This document shows, piece by piece, positions 1-7,873 of a stretch of DNA of 64,000 bases. Position 1 is the first letter of the stretch. The number at the start of each line of letters is the position of its first letter. The position numbers and the translations under genes are program-made. The notes beneath the pieces are model-generated. The model worked only from the letters and a program-made list of their open reading frames with translations, was not told the DNA's origin and made no database searches. Source of the DNA: an uncultured Desulfobacter sp. (GTDB lineage Bacteria > Desulfobacterota > Desulfobacteria > Desulfobacterales > Desulfobacteraceae); NCBI RefSeq assembly GCF_963666145.1, contig NZ_OY762614.1, positions 1,416,501 to 1,480,500 on the forward strand, written 5' to 3'.

Positions 1-267
1 TATAACGCATTCGGGAAGGTCTGCCGGGTGCCGATCAAAATGAGCCCATATTTCTTCATCCTCCGCATAAATACGGATACCGTGGCGCAGATTTTGATTT
101 TTAATCTGTTCGAGCAGTTCGGAAAGGTTTGATGCGCTTATAAATTCGGTATCTATAACAGGCATGGCACCGGCCAGCCATATATTTTTGAAAAAATCAA
201 TGTCATATGTTTTGGGGGGATGATATGCCAGCAGGGGCAAACGGGTGGTCAATATTCTATTCAGCAC
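1..267 (-). CDS. 5' end of an unidentified protein (partial, possibly nitronate monooxygenase-like barrel)
   Basis: An open frame of 89 codons starts at a GTG (267-265) and runs off the left edge of the window. A strong ribosome binding site, AAGGAG, lies at 280-275. It is too short to appear as a complete reading frame. The visible N-terminus has a strand-like segment followed by a GAMPVIDTEF-type segment. That is reminiscent of the first strands of nitronate monooxygenase-type TIM barrels, which also occur in polyunsaturated fatty acid and polyketide synthase clusters. This similarity is a guess from a short stretch. The gene is divergent from a sigma-54 activator at 477 and has a sigma-54-type promoter in the gap, so it is probably that activator's target. 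The reading frame is well supported; the function is not. Confidence 0.6.
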   Translation of the reverse strand, partial: MLNRILTTRLPLLAYHPPKTYDIDFFKNIWLAGAMPVIDTEFISASNLSELLEQIKNQNLRHGIRIYAEDEEIWAHFDRHPADLPECVI

Positions 268-311
268 AGGGATTCTCCTTGTTATTTTCAGTTTTCTCCG
301 GCCAAATGCAA

Positions 312-326
312 ACAAGGATCGTGCCA
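312..326 (-). promoter_or_regulatory. Putative sigma-54 (-24/-12) promoter
   Basis: Read on the minus strand, TGGCACG (326-320), four bases and TTGT (315-312) fit the sigma-54 consensus TGGCACG-N4-TTGC. The only deviation is T for the final C, giving GG-N10-GT instead of GG-N10-GC. It points at the GTG start at 267, leaving a leader of about 30 bases. The neighbouring divergent gene encodes a sigma-54 activator, which supports the call. Confidence 0.65.
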
Positions 327-372
327 CACCATTGCCGCACCATGCCAACAATTTGAATATACTAAAAAAATA

Positions 373-402
373 AATTTTAGGGTCCTAAAAACAAATTTTA
401 GG
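373..402. promoter_or_regulatory. Putative activator-binding repeats
   Basis: AATTTTAGG occurs twice in direct orientation, about 20 bases apart (around 374-382 and 394-402). An inverted CCTAAAA (384-390) sits between them, so the first copy and the insert form a TTTTAGG/CCTAAAA palindrome. The sites lie about 50 to 75 bases upstream of the -24 element of the minus-strand promoter, where enhancer sites for sigma-54 activators are usually found. Binding by the adjacent activator is inferred. Confidence 0.5.
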
Positions 403-476
403 AGATAAACCGTTGTGCAAAAATTGTATCCATGTCATACAACGAATGAACATCAACCAGATATTTAAATGGAAAC

Positions 477-1958
477 ATGAAAGACGTAACCGATTTTCTG
501 CCCGAAGAACTTGCCTTTTTTAAGAGTGTTCACTACGCCGGTGCAGCCAATCCCTTCGGCAGGGAGCGGGTTCTTCGGGAAGCAGAACTTGCCGGTGTTT
601 CACCGGACAGCCCCCGAGAGATCCGGCTGCCCAAGGCATGCCAGGCCGTGAGGCATCATCTGGCCCAACTGGAAAAACGCGGCAAAATCAATTTGAGCGC
701 CTGCAGGGGAGAAACCCGATATTTTCTGCGGTCGGCACTGCTGTTTCACTTTTTTCATCAGTTCAGAAAACAGATCGACACCCTGATCACCCGCCAGCTT
801 GAGAATGCCGAAGAGTCCCTGGAAGCCCATTTTGCGCCAAAAGCACTGAAGCTTTTGCGCGACTGGGGTTTCGGTATTGAAGAGAGCCGGCGTTTTATTG
901 GCCTGGCCTATCAGTTCCGGCGGGCCTACTATTTTATTTTCCGGCATCTGGTGGGCCGCAGCCGATGTATGCAGCAGTTGCGGCGGGATCTGTGGCAGAA
1001 CGTATTCACCCATGACATCCTCATGTATGACCAGTATCTATGGAACCGCATGGAGAATTTTTCCACCCTGCTGTTCGGGGAGACAGGGACAGGCAAGGGG
1101 ACGGCTGCCCTGGCCATGGGGCGGTCGGGCTATATCCCCTTTGATGAAACTGAAAACAGGTTCACCCATAATTTTGTAAACACCTTTACCACACTCAACA
1201 TCAGTGAATTTCCTGAAACCATCATTGAATCCGAATTGTTCGGCCATGTGCGCGGGGCATTTACAGGGGCCGTCAAGGACCATAAAGGGGTATTCAGCCG
1301 GTGCAGTCCCAACGGTTCCATTCTTCTGGATGAAATCGGCGAGTTGTCCACCCATGTTCAGATCAAACTGCTCAATGTGCTCCAGGAACGTGTCTATTCA
1401 CCGGTGGGAAGCGATGAAAAAAACAGGTTTCACGGCAGAATCATTGCCGCCACAAACCGCAGCATCCGGGAGATTCGGGAAAAGAAAATATTCAGGGATG
1501 ATTTTTACTATCGCCTATGCTCCGACATCATCACCGTACCGCCGCTGCACCAAAGGATTGCCCAGGATCCCGAAGAGCTTTCGGATCTTCTGGCACACAC
1601 GGTGACCCGTATTATCGGTCAGCCCTCCCCGGAAATTGTCTCTCGCGTCTTGGGTTATATTGAATCCAGCCTGACCCTTTCATACCCATGGCCGGGTAAT
1701 GTGCGGGAACTGGAGCAATGTGTCAGGCGTGTGGTCCTGCGAAACGCCTATGAGATGAATGATGCCCAAAGGTCCGCGGCCAAAACAGATTCCTTAACCC
1801 GACAGATTCAAGACGGCCGGCTCAGTGCCCAGGACCTGCTCGCCCACTATTGCGGCAGCCTGTATGAAAAACACGGCACCTATGAGGCGGTTTCGCGCAT
1901 TGCCGGGCTGGACCGGCGGACAGTTAAGAAGTATATTGATTCCCAGAATCAGAAATAA
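477..1958 (+). CDS. Sigma-54-dependent transcriptional activator with an unusual N-terminal domain
   Basis: This 493-residue protein should use ATP hydrolysis to remodel sigma-54 RNA polymerase at a -24/-12 promoter. Walker A GETGTGKG is at residues 201-208, the sigma-54-contacting GAFTGA loop at 260-265 and Walker B LLDE at 283-286. The C-terminus has a Fis-like helix-turn-helix (around 465-490, GTYEAVSRIAGLDRRTVKKY). The first 190 residues show no receiver, GAF or PAS hallmarks; they are helical and rich in Arg and Phe, so the input signal is unknown. The start has only a weak ribosome binding site (GGA at 471-473). The gene is divergent from the partial gene at 267 and is followed 22 bases later by aroC. 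It probably controls the divergent gene through the repeats at 373-402. Confidence 0.9.
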   Translation: MKDVTDFLPEELAFFKSVHYAGAANPFGRERVLREAELAGVSPDSPREIRLPKACQAVRHHLAQLEKRGKINLSACRGETRYFLRSALLFHFFHQFRKQIDTLITRQLENAEESLEAHFAPKALKLLRDWGFGIEESRRFIGLAYQFRRAYYFIFRHLVGRSRCMQQLRRDLWQNVFTHDILMYDQYLWNRMENFSTLLFGETGTGKGTAALAMGRSGYIPFDETENRFTHNFVNTFTTLNISEFPETIIESELFGHVRGAFTGAVKDHKGVFSRCSPNGSILLDEIGELSTHVQIKLLNVLQERVYSPVGSDEKNRFHGRIIAATNRSIREIREKKIFRDDFYYRLCSDIITVPPLHQRIAQDPEELSDLLAHTVTRIIGQPSPEIVSRVLGYIESSLTLSYPWPGNVRELEQCVRRVVLRNAYEMNDAQRSAAKTDSLTRQIQDGRLSAQDLLAHYCGSLYEKHGTYEAVSRIAGLDRRTVKKYIDSQNQK

Positions 1959-1980
1959 CTAAAATATATAAGGAAAAATC

Positions 1981-3087
1981 ATGTCAAGTTCATTTGGAAA
2001 ATTGTTTCGTGTTTCAACCTTTGGTGAATCCCATTGCTCCGGAGTCGGGGTGGTTGTGGACGGGTGCCTGCCCGGCATGGCGTTGACGGAACCCGATATC
2101 CAGTGCCAACTCGACCGCAGACGTCCGGGGCAGAGCGCAGTATCAACGGACAGGCAGGAGTCGGACCAGGTGACCATACAGTCCGGTACGGAACAGGGGT
2201 TAACCCTTGGCACGCCCATCAGCCTGTTTGTGCCCAACAAGGACCATCGCCCGGGGGATTATAAATCCATGGCTGACATCCCAAGACCCTCCCATGCGGA
2301 TTTTACCTATCAATCCAAATACGGCATCCGGGCCTCTTCCGGCGGCGGACGGTCTTCGGCCAGAGAGACCATCGGCCGGGTCTGCGCCGGTGCCATTGCC
2401 GAAAAAATGCTCAAGGAGGCTTTAGGTATTAATATTGTGGCCTGGGTCAGCCAGGTGGGTGAAATTAAAGCACCGGAAACCGACGGGCTGAATCTTACCC
2501 GGGACATGGTGGATGCCAGCATGATCCGCTGCCCGGATGCGGATACGGCAAAGGCCATGGAGGCCGTTGTCCTGAAGGCCAAAGAAGACAAGGACTCCAT
2601 CGGCGGTGTGGTCTCATGTGTCTGCACCAATGTGCCGGCAGGCTTAGGGGAACCGATCTTTGACAAACTTGAGGCACTTTTGGCTCACGCCATGCTTTCC
2701 ATTCCCGCCACCAAGGGGTTTGAGATCGGTTCAGGCTTTGCCGGTGCCCAGATGCGCGGCTCTGCGCACAATGACCCCTTTGTGGAGAAAAACGGGCGAC
2801 TTGGCACCACAACCAATTTCAGCGGCGGTATCCAGGGCGGTATCTCCAACGGTGAACCCATTATATTCAAAGTAGCCTTTAAACCCCCGGCAACCATCGG
2901 ACTTGCCCAGGAAACCGTGGATTTTACGGGCCAGCAGGCCACACTTGAGGCCAAGGGGCGGCATGATCCATGTGTCGTCGCCAGGGCGGTCCCCATTGTG
3001 GAAAGCATGGCGGCCCTTGTACTGGCCGATGTCATGCTGCAGCAGCAGGCCAGGACAGCCGGCATGGCCCTCATGAACGGGAAATAA
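1981..3087 (+). CDS. aroC: Chorismate synthase
   Basis: This 368-residue protein catalyses the last step of the shikimate pathway, converting 5-enolpyruvylshikimate 3-phosphate to chorismate with reduced FMN. The N-terminus (SSFGKLFRVSTFGESH) carries the conserved GESHG-type signature, and RPGQS at about residues 48-52 and ASSGGGRSSARET at about 118-130 are also family hallmarks. Length is typical for bacterial AroC. The ribosome binding site AAGGAA at 1970-1975 suits the ATG at 1981. It follows the sigma-54 activator by 22 bases on the same strand, but a functional tie is unlikely. No other aromatic-pathway gene is nearby. Confidence 0.97.
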   Translation: MSSSFGKLFRVSTFGESHCSGVGVVVDGCLPGMALTEPDIQCQLDRRRPGQSAVSTDRQESDQVTIQSGTEQGLTLGTPISLFVPNKDHRPGDYKSMADIPRPSHADFTYQSKYGIRASSGGGRSSARETIGRVCAGAIAEKMLKEALGINIVAWVSQVGEIKAPETDGLNLTRDMVDASMIRCPDADTAKAMEAVVLKAKEDKDSIGGVVSCVCTNVPAGLGEPIFDKLEALLAHAMLSIPATKGFEIGSGFAGAQMRGSAHNDPFVEKNGRLGTTTNFSGGIQGGISNGEPIIFKVAFKPPATIGLAQETVDFTGQQATLEAKGRHDPCVVARAVPIVESMAALVLADVMLQQQARTAGMALMNGK

Positions 3088-3275
3088 AAAATATTACGAT
3101 TTAATTTAAAGAAACAGGGACTTATAAATTTTAAGTTAAACGTGGTACATTGATTGCTATATTCATTTTTCAAATTTATCGGCAATAATGTCTGCATTAA
3201 AGCAAAACTTTTATCTGGGGTTAAGGCAGATAAACATTTTAATCACAAGCATATAGGGAATATGAGGAGGAATTC

Positions 3276-3455
3276 ATGTCAGATCCAAAGGATATGTACC
3301 AATGTCAGGTGACCAATTGCGGATTTATTTATGATCCAGACAGGGGTGATCGCAAAGGAAAAATTAAAAAAGGAACTAAATTTGAAGACCTGCCCGAAGA
3401 CTGGCGCTGCCCGATCTGCGGTGCCAGCCCTAAAAGTTTTAAGTGCCTGGGCTGA
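3276..3455 (+). CDS. Rubredoxin with CX4C first cysteine pair
   Basis: This 59-residue protein is a small soluble one-iron electron carrier. The second metal-binding pair is a standard CPICG near the C-terminus (residues 46-50). The first pair is CQVTNCG, which places four residues between the cysteines instead of the usual two. The aromatic core GFIYDPDRGD and the WRCPICGA segment are typical of rubredoxins. A strong AGGAGG ribosome binding site (3265-3270) precedes the ATG. An unusual CX4C spacing has been described for a second rubredoxin of Desulfovibrio desulfuricans, from memory. It is followed by a terminator, so it forms its own transcription unit. Such proteins usually serve oxygen and superoxide detoxification in anaerobes. 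Confidence 0.93.
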   Translation: MSDPKDMYQCQVTNCGFIYDPDRGDRKGKIKKGTKFEDLPEDWRCPICGASPKSFKCLG

Positions 3456-3514
3456 AAATAAAGCCCGATCATATTCGGCACAACAGCGCTGAATAATGAA
3501 CTTCTAAAAAACAG

Positions 3515-3550
3515 AACGCCCTGACGGCTACGACCGGCAGGGCGTTTTCA
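3515..3550 (+). terminator. Rho-independent terminator after rubredoxin
   Basis: A nine-base perfect stem (AACGCCCTG at 3515-3523 and CAGGGCGTT at 3538-3546) is followed by a short T-run. It lies 60 bases after the rubredoxin stop. Confidence 0.8.
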
Positions 3551-3593
3551 AATCATGGTTTCCCAATCAGGGCTCGGTTCTAACGTCGGTCCC

Positions 3594-3654
3594 TGTAGGG
3601 GCAGGTCCCCGTGCCTGCCCTAACAAGGGCAACCACAGAGGGATTGCCCCTACA
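3594..3654. repeat. Palindromic extragenic repeat
   Basis: The ends TGTAGGGGCA (3594-3603) and TGCCCCTACA (3645-3654) are perfect inverted repeats. Inside, GGGCAGG (3599-3605) pairs with CCTGCCC (3614-3620), so the element folds into nested hairpins. Similar GTAGGGGC-bounded elements are scattered in many bacterial genomes. Only this copy was seen in the window. The rest of the gap up to 3810 shows no gene. Confidence 0.6.
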
Positions 3655-3814
3655 ATAAAATCAAACCCTCCAATCAATATCTTTTCAGATACAAAATTGT
3701 CTCTTAAAAACTGTCTCTTTTTCTGTATCATTACGATCCACCCTATCAAATCCGCGCGCATAAAAAAACAATAACATATTGTTATAATTAACCATAAACT
3801 CAAATCATTCAAAC

Positions 3815-3830
3815 TGGCACAAGGTTTGCT
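3815..3830 (+). promoter_or_regulatory. Putative sigma-54 (-24/-12) promoter of the DVU0772-family gene
   Basis: TGGCAC (3815-3820), five bases and TTGCT (3826-3830) match the sigma-54 consensus, with GG-N10-GC spacing exact. Transcription would start near 3841, giving a leader of about 40 bases before the ATG at 3882. No dedicated activator is adjacent. Confidence 0.65.
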
Positions 3831-3881
3831 ATTTAACATTACAAGTTGAAGTTTAACCGCAAAAAACAGGAGGCTTCTATA

Positions 3882-4235
3882 ATGAGACTCAAAGACATAA
3901 AAAAAGACTTTAACCTGATTAATTCCGTGGACTGGGAGATGACCCCTGAAGAAGCCATTGCCCTGCATCTTGAATGGGGGCCGCTACGTTCCCAGAGCTA
4001 CTACAATTCCAGGGACAACAATAATGAAACCGTTTATTTCGTCATCAATACCTGGAAGAAAACCCCCATTTTGACCCTTGTAAGAAGAAAGGGGTTTGAT
4101 TCCGAAGAACTTGGCAATTTTGATCTGCCCGAGGATGTTGTTTCGGATTTCATGCAGGGCATCGGCAAATACAAAGGTGTCTATGCCGTGGAAGGCAAAG
4201 TTAAAGACTGGCTTAAAAAGGAACTTGATGCCTAA
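3882..4235 (+). CDS. DVU0772 family protein of unknown function
   Basis: This 117-residue protein is predicted soluble and cytoplasmic, with no signal peptide or membrane segment. It resembles the DVU0772 family known from sulfate reducers: an early WEMTPEEAIALHLEWG segment, a central VYFVINTWKKTPILTLVRR strand pair and a C-terminal VKDWLKKEL. An in-frame upstream start exists near 3846, but the ATG at 3882 is chosen because AGGAGG (3868-3873) precedes it at normal spacing. A sigma-54-type promoter lies just upstream and a strong terminator follows, so it is a single-gene unit. The family's biochemical role is not known. Confidence 0.8.
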   Translation: MRLKDIKKDFNLINSVDWEMTPEEAIALHLEWGPLRSQSYYNSRDNNNETVYFVINTWKKTPILTLVRRKGFDSEELGNFDLPEDVVSDFMQGIGKYKGVYAVEGKVKDWLKKELDA

Positions 4236-4281
4236 ACCGCCGTCAAGATATAACCACCTGCGTTAAGTTCCTTTTTTTCGG

Positions 4282-4324
4282 AAACCGGAAGATGGATTGT
4301 CCTGACCATCTTCCGGTTTTTTTT
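4282..4324 (+). terminator. Rho-independent terminator
   Basis: A 14-base stem (4282-4295 with 4306-4319) has a ten-base loop and continues into a run of T. It ends the DVU0772-family transcript. Confidence 0.9.
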
Positions 4325-4343
4325 GTTTGTACTAAACTCGTCG

Positions 4344-4465
4344 GTTTGGGCGAAAAGTTGCCCAGATGCAAGGCGCAAGCAAAGCTGAAACCGGAGCGTA
4401 CTTTAGTCCGTGAGGATTTCAGATTTGTGAAGCAACGCGGCAGGTGGGTGACTTTTCGTTCAAAC
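4344..4465. repeat. Long imperfect palindrome (dispersed-repeat type)
   Basis: This 122-base element has terminal inverted repeats GTTTGGGCGAAAAGT (4344-4358) and ACTTTTCGTTCAAAC (4451-4465). Further complementarity runs inward to a centre near 4399-4418 (GCGTACT/AGTCCGT). It encodes nothing plausible and lies between a terminator and the 3' end of proC. From memory, elements with this ending and centre are common between genes in Desulfobacterales, which would make it a miniature mobile or REP-like repeat. Only one copy lies in the window. Confidence 0.65.
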
Positions 4466-4470
4466 ACGTA

Positions 4471-5322
4471 TTAATTTTCGGCGTTCTTGATAAAGTCCTT
4501 CACCATCATGTCACCCAGTTCTTTGGAGCGCTTGGTCGCAGATTCAACGGCATTGATCAGGGTTGTTCGAAGCCCGCCCTGCTCCAGGGTGTGAATGCCG
4601 GCAATGGCGGTGCCCCCCGGAGAGGCCACACGGTCTTTGAGCTGTCCGGGATGCTCCCCGCTTTCAAGGAGCAGCTGTGCTGCACCCAACACGGTCTGGG
4701 TGGATAAAAACAGGGAATCTTTTCTGGACAATCCCATTTTCACGCCGGCATCCGCCATGGCATCCACAATGGTAAAAATATAGGCAGGCCCTGATCCGCT
4801 CAATCCGGTGAATGCATCCATGAGCACATTTTCCTGGATAAATACGGTTTTTCCCACAGAATCAAAAACTGCCCGGGCCATCTCCACATCACCTTCCTGG
4901 ACAAATTCTCCCGCACATACTGCGGTTGCACTCTCTTTGACAAATGCGCAGATATTGGGCATGGACCGAATCAGGCGCAGTTCCTTTTGAAGCCCTGCGG
5001 CGATGGCGGCCAAAGGCACACCCGCAGCAATGGAGATCACAAGCTTGGATTTATCCAGGGCCGGTGCCGTCTCCTTGAGCACGGAACCCAGGATCTGGGG
5101 TTTGGTGGCGTAGATGATAATTTCTGATTTTTCACAGACTTCAATGTTGCTGGCTGTGGTCAATACCCCGTATTTTTCCTGAATCGCTTTACGTGTCTCG
5201 GGGTAAATATCCGAGCAGATGATATTTTCGGGTTTGGCTGCCTTGGACAGCACAAGGCCGCTGACCAGGGCCTCCCCCATGTTTCCGCTTCCAATGAAAC
5301 CAATTTTTTTATCCTGAAGCAT
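4471..5322 (-). CDS. proC: Pyrroline-5-carboxylate reductase
   Basis: This 283-residue cytoplasmic enzyme performs the last step of proline synthesis, reducing 1-pyrroline-5-carboxylate with NAD(P)H. The N-terminal Rossmann motif GFIGSGNMGEALVSGL is at residues 8-23. The C-terminal half has the conserved SGSGPAYIFTIVDAMADAGVKMG-type signature and the VASPGGTAIAGIHTLE segment that forms the active site. Length is normal. AGGAGG upstream supports the ATG at 5322. It stands alone and ends beside the palindromic repeat at 4344-4465. Confidence 0.96.
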   Translation of the reverse strand: MLQDKKIGFIGSGNMGEALVSGLVLSKAAKPENIICSDIYPETRKAIQEKYGVLTTASNIEVCEKSEIIIYATKPQILGSVLKETAPALDKSKLVISIAAGVPLAAIAAGLQKELRLIRSMPNICAFVKESATAVCAGEFVQEGDVEMARAVFDSVGKTVFIQENVLMDAFTGLSGSGPAYIFTIVDAMADAGVKMGLSRKDSLFLSTQTVLGAAQLLLESGEHPGQLKDRVASPGGTAIAGIHTLEQGGLRTTLINAVESATKRSKELGDMMVKDFIKNAEN

Positions 5323-5460
5323 TCCGCCTCCTTTCCTGAGCTGAAGTAATAATAAGGAACCTATACTATGGCCCAGCCTGAATTCGTGTCAAGGCAAATA
5401 TCATCCACTTTATTAGAAGACCAAGTTGAAAAAAAGAATGACGCAAAAAATTTAAAAAGC

Positions 5461-5492
5461 ATGTCACCTTTTTCACACCCAAAACGTCAAGG
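5461..5492 (+). promoter_or_regulatory. Putative ECF sigma promoter of the first caspase operon
   Basis: ATGTCACC (5461-5468) is followed after exactly 16 bases by CGTCAAGG (5485-5492). The same two boxes with the same spacing occur upstream of the dockerin gene (15024-14993, minus strand). The arrangement fits a -35/-10 pair for an extracytoplasmic-function sigma factor. One is encoded at 25293. The caspase start lies about 64 bases downstream of the second box. Confidence 0.6.
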
Positions 5493-5555
5493 AGTTAAAT
5501 TCAACTCAAATCTCACAATGGAAGTAGAAAATGAATAGATTGACCAAAGGCTGCC

Positions 5556-6725
5556 ATGATCTCATTTAACATCAAAAAAAGGATGATCCCCGCCTGGGCG
5601 TTGATTCTGATCATTTCGGCCGGGGGCTTCGGCTGTGTGCCCGCAAACCAGCTTTCCCTTGAGTCGTTAAAAAAATTTCATGAGAATTTTTCAAAAAAGA
5701 ATCGGGAAACCGATTCGTCAACAGACCGGACCATTACTATCGCTCCCGCGAACAAGGGAGCCTCAGAAGACCAGTCCAGAATCGCCCTGGTGGTGGGCAA
5801 TTCAAATTACAAATACGCCCCCCGCCTTGCCAATCCCCGCAATGATGCCAGGGACATGTGCCAGGCCTTGACCCGGATGGGATTCCAGGTGGCCTACCTT
5901 GCCGAGGCCCCGGACGATAAAACCATGGCACGGGCGGTCAGAAAATTTGGTGAACGGTTGTCCCGGCAAAAAAATACCGTGGGCCTGTTTTTCTATGCGG
6001 GCCATGCCGTCCAGGTTGACGGAGCCAATTACCTGATCCCCGTCAATGCAAAAATCCAGGGCGAGCTGGACATGGAATATGACACCTTCAATGTGGCCAA
6101 TCTGATGGATACCCTGAATAAGGCTGACAACGACTTTAACATGGTGATTCTTGATGCCTGCCGGGACAACCCCTTTAAGGGGTTCACACGGAGTACCAGC
6201 AGGGGTCTGGCCAAAATGGATTCACCCCAAGGAACCCTCATTGCGTTTTCCACCGCTCCCGGAGAAAAGGCCGAGGACGGCCGGGGCCGTAACGGCACCT
6301 ACACCAAACATCTGCTGAAACATATTGAAGAGCCCGGCATTGACATTGAGGAGATGTTCAAAAGAGTGGGGCGCGGCGTTAAGACTGAGACCCATGGGCG
6401 GCAGATCCCGTTTCGTAATTCCAGTTTCTATGGAGATTTCTGCTTTGGCGGATGTTCGGATCCTCTGGAAGAGGTGCGGCTGGAAAAAGAACGCCTGGAA
6501 GAACAGCAGCGTGAATTGGAACTGCTGAAAGAGGAACTGAAACAACAACGTACGACCGGAGGCCCTTCTCCAGCCACTGCTGCCGACGTAACCAGAAAAC
6601 GAGCTGAGCTAAAAGAACTGAATAGGAAACTTGAACAGCAACGGCAACGCCTGTTGCAAGAGGAACAGCCCCCAAAAAACAGGCCTGCTGTAAAAGAAAC
6701 TTCCATGCCACCTATTGCGTTTTAA
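5556..6725 (+). CDS. Caspase-fold (peptidase C14-like) envelope protein with C-terminal coiled coil
   Basis: This 389-residue protein has an N-terminal hydrophobic segment (residues 10-26) ending in GGFGC, an atypical lipobox, so it is exported and possibly lipid-anchored. The caspase p20-like domain spans about 74-295. The catalytic dyad is visible as H150 in FYAGHAVQ and C202 in ILDACRDNPF, so it may be an active cysteine peptidase. Residues 305-370 are a charged coiled coil rich in Glu, Gln and Arg. It is the first gene of a plus-strand set with a beta-barrel protein (88 bases later) and a DUF4384 lipoprotein. The ECF-type promoter at 5461 precedes it. Substrate and trigger are unknown. 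Confidence 0.88.
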   Translation: MISFNIKKRMIPAWALILIISAGGFGCVPANQLSLESLKKFHENFSKKNRETDSSTDRTITIAPANKGASEDQSRIALVVGNSNYKYAPRLANPRNDARDMCQALTRMGFQVAYLAEAPDDKTMARAVRKFGERLSRQKNTVGLFFYAGHAVQVDGANYLIPVNAKIQGELDMEYDTFNVANLMDTLNKADNDFNMVILDACRDNPFKGFTRSTSRGLAKMDSPQGTLIAFSTAPGEKAEDGRGRNGTYTKHLLKHIEEPGIDIEEMFKRVGRGVKTETHGRQIPFRNSSFYGDFCFGGCSDPLEEVRLEKERLEEQQRELELLKEELKQQRTTGGPSPATAADVTRKRAELKELNRKLEQQRQRLLQEEQPPKNRPAVKETSMPPIAF

Positions 6726-6813
6726 TAAATCCGAATCAACGACCAGACCGGTCTATTGATAATTTACTTAACCGCCCTGTATTGGGGCAAAACGAAACAA
6801 AAAGGAGAGAAAG

Positions 6814-7701
6814 ATGAACTTAAGGAAACTTGGATTGATTCTAACCTGCTTGATGCTGCTTATCGGAATTGGAACCGCTGCCCATGCTTCGGAAGTGGAT
6901 CAGGGCGCACAGCCCTTGGGGAAAATGCAGACGTTTTTTAAGTCGAATCATTTTGGCAAGGATTGGGGATTTGGTTTGGGGGTCAAGACCTGGACAAATG
7001 ACTGGTCTTTACCTTTGGAGGTGAAGAGTAGTCCGACTGCAACAACTACAACAAGTATCGTCCAATTTGACTCTGATATGGAAGTCGCATTTATTCCAAC
7101 AGGTTTGGTCAGGTATAAAAATTTTTTCATAGGCGGCGGTTATATGCCTGGTACCGATTACGATTTTAACCAACAGACAGTAAACGAAACTACAATTTCT
7201 CAAGTGAACGGCGAACGAAAAGAATGGGATCTAAATATAGGATATTTTTTAACGCCAAACCTGGCTGTAACCCTTGGCTATAAAAAAATAGAGCGAGAAC
7301 TTACGTTGCGTGATGAAGGCATATCCAAAAACGTTAGTTACCCCTTATCTGCCCATGCCCCGATAATTGGTGTAGCCACATCTTTACCCATTAATGAAAA
7401 ATTTTCTTTTTACGGTAATTTTGCATACGGCTTCCTCGGTGGAGACTCTCAATATATAGTAAGTGGAGACTCCCCCAATAGCATGGATTTGGATGGCAAC
7501 TATTATCTTGCTGAATTGGGTTTCAATTATGTAATTCCGATCAAGACAGTAGTTTCAGGCATGACCATTAGCCTTGGTTATCGCTTTCAGAGATTAGATA
7601 TGGAAATGACTGATACAGTCGGTGGAGCATGGAATGGATCAGCAGGAAATCAAAACGATACAACTTCTGGCATTACATTTAGTGTAAGCGCTTCATTTTA
7701 A
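6814..7701 (+). CDS. Outer-membrane beta-barrel protein
   Basis: This 295-residue protein has a clear signal peptide (about residues 1-25, cleavage near AHAS). Many alternating-hydrophobicity strands follow and the protein ends in Phe (SVSASF), as is usual for Bam-dependent barrels. Features such as GFGLGVKTWTND and the closing GMTISLGYRFQRLDMEM resemble OmpW/opacity-type small barrels, but I cannot name the family. AAGGAGAG (6800-6807) gives a good ribosome binding site. Codon choice is more A/T-rich than the flanking genes. It sits between a caspase-fold gene and a DUF4384 lipoprotein gene, so a role at the outer membrane with these is likely. Confidence 0.8.
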   Translation: MNLRKLGLILTCLMLLIGIGTAAHASEVDQGAQPLGKMQTFFKSNHFGKDWGFGLGVKTWTNDWSLPLEVKSSPTATTTTSIVQFDSDMEVAFIPTGLVRYKNFFIGGGYMPGTDYDFNQQTVNETTISQVNGERKEWDLNIGYFLTPNLAVTLGYKKIERELTLRDEGISKNVSYPLSAHAPIIGVATSLPINEKFSFYGNFAYGFLGGDSQYIVSGDSPNSMDLDGNYYLAELGFNYVIPIKTVVSGMTISLGYRFQRLDMEMTDTVGGAWNGSAGNQNDTTSGITFSVSASF

Positions 7702-7766
7702 TAGTAAACCACTCAAATTCCACAACGAATTTCGGAAATTTGATACTGAGTTATAAATCTAAGGCT

Positions 7767-7803
7767 GAATCAGGACCGGTAGGCAATCTGCCGGTTCTGA
7801 TTC
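7767..7803 (+). terminator. Hairpin, possible weak terminator
   Basis: GAATCAGGACCGG (7767-7779) pairs with CCGGTTCTGATTC (7791-7803) around an 11-base loop. No T-run follows, so it may be an attenuator or an mRNA-stabilising hairpin between the barrel gene and the lipoprotein gene, not a full terminator. Confidence 0.5.
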
Positions 7804-7873
7804 GTAATACAGATTACTGCCTATTGGTCAAACCCCAATTTTTTCAAAAGCAATTCAAACAAGGAATCCTGCC

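Noticed and set aside
3594..3654. GTAGGGGC palindrome as an attenuator of the DVU0772-family gene
   Set aside because: It lies upstream of the sigma-54-type promoter at 3815 and so would not be in that transcript.
4508..4515. Another ATGTCACC word
   Set aside because: It lies inside proC, is not followed by a T-run and has no second box; it was used as a measure of background, like the copy at 35105-35112 in nifS.
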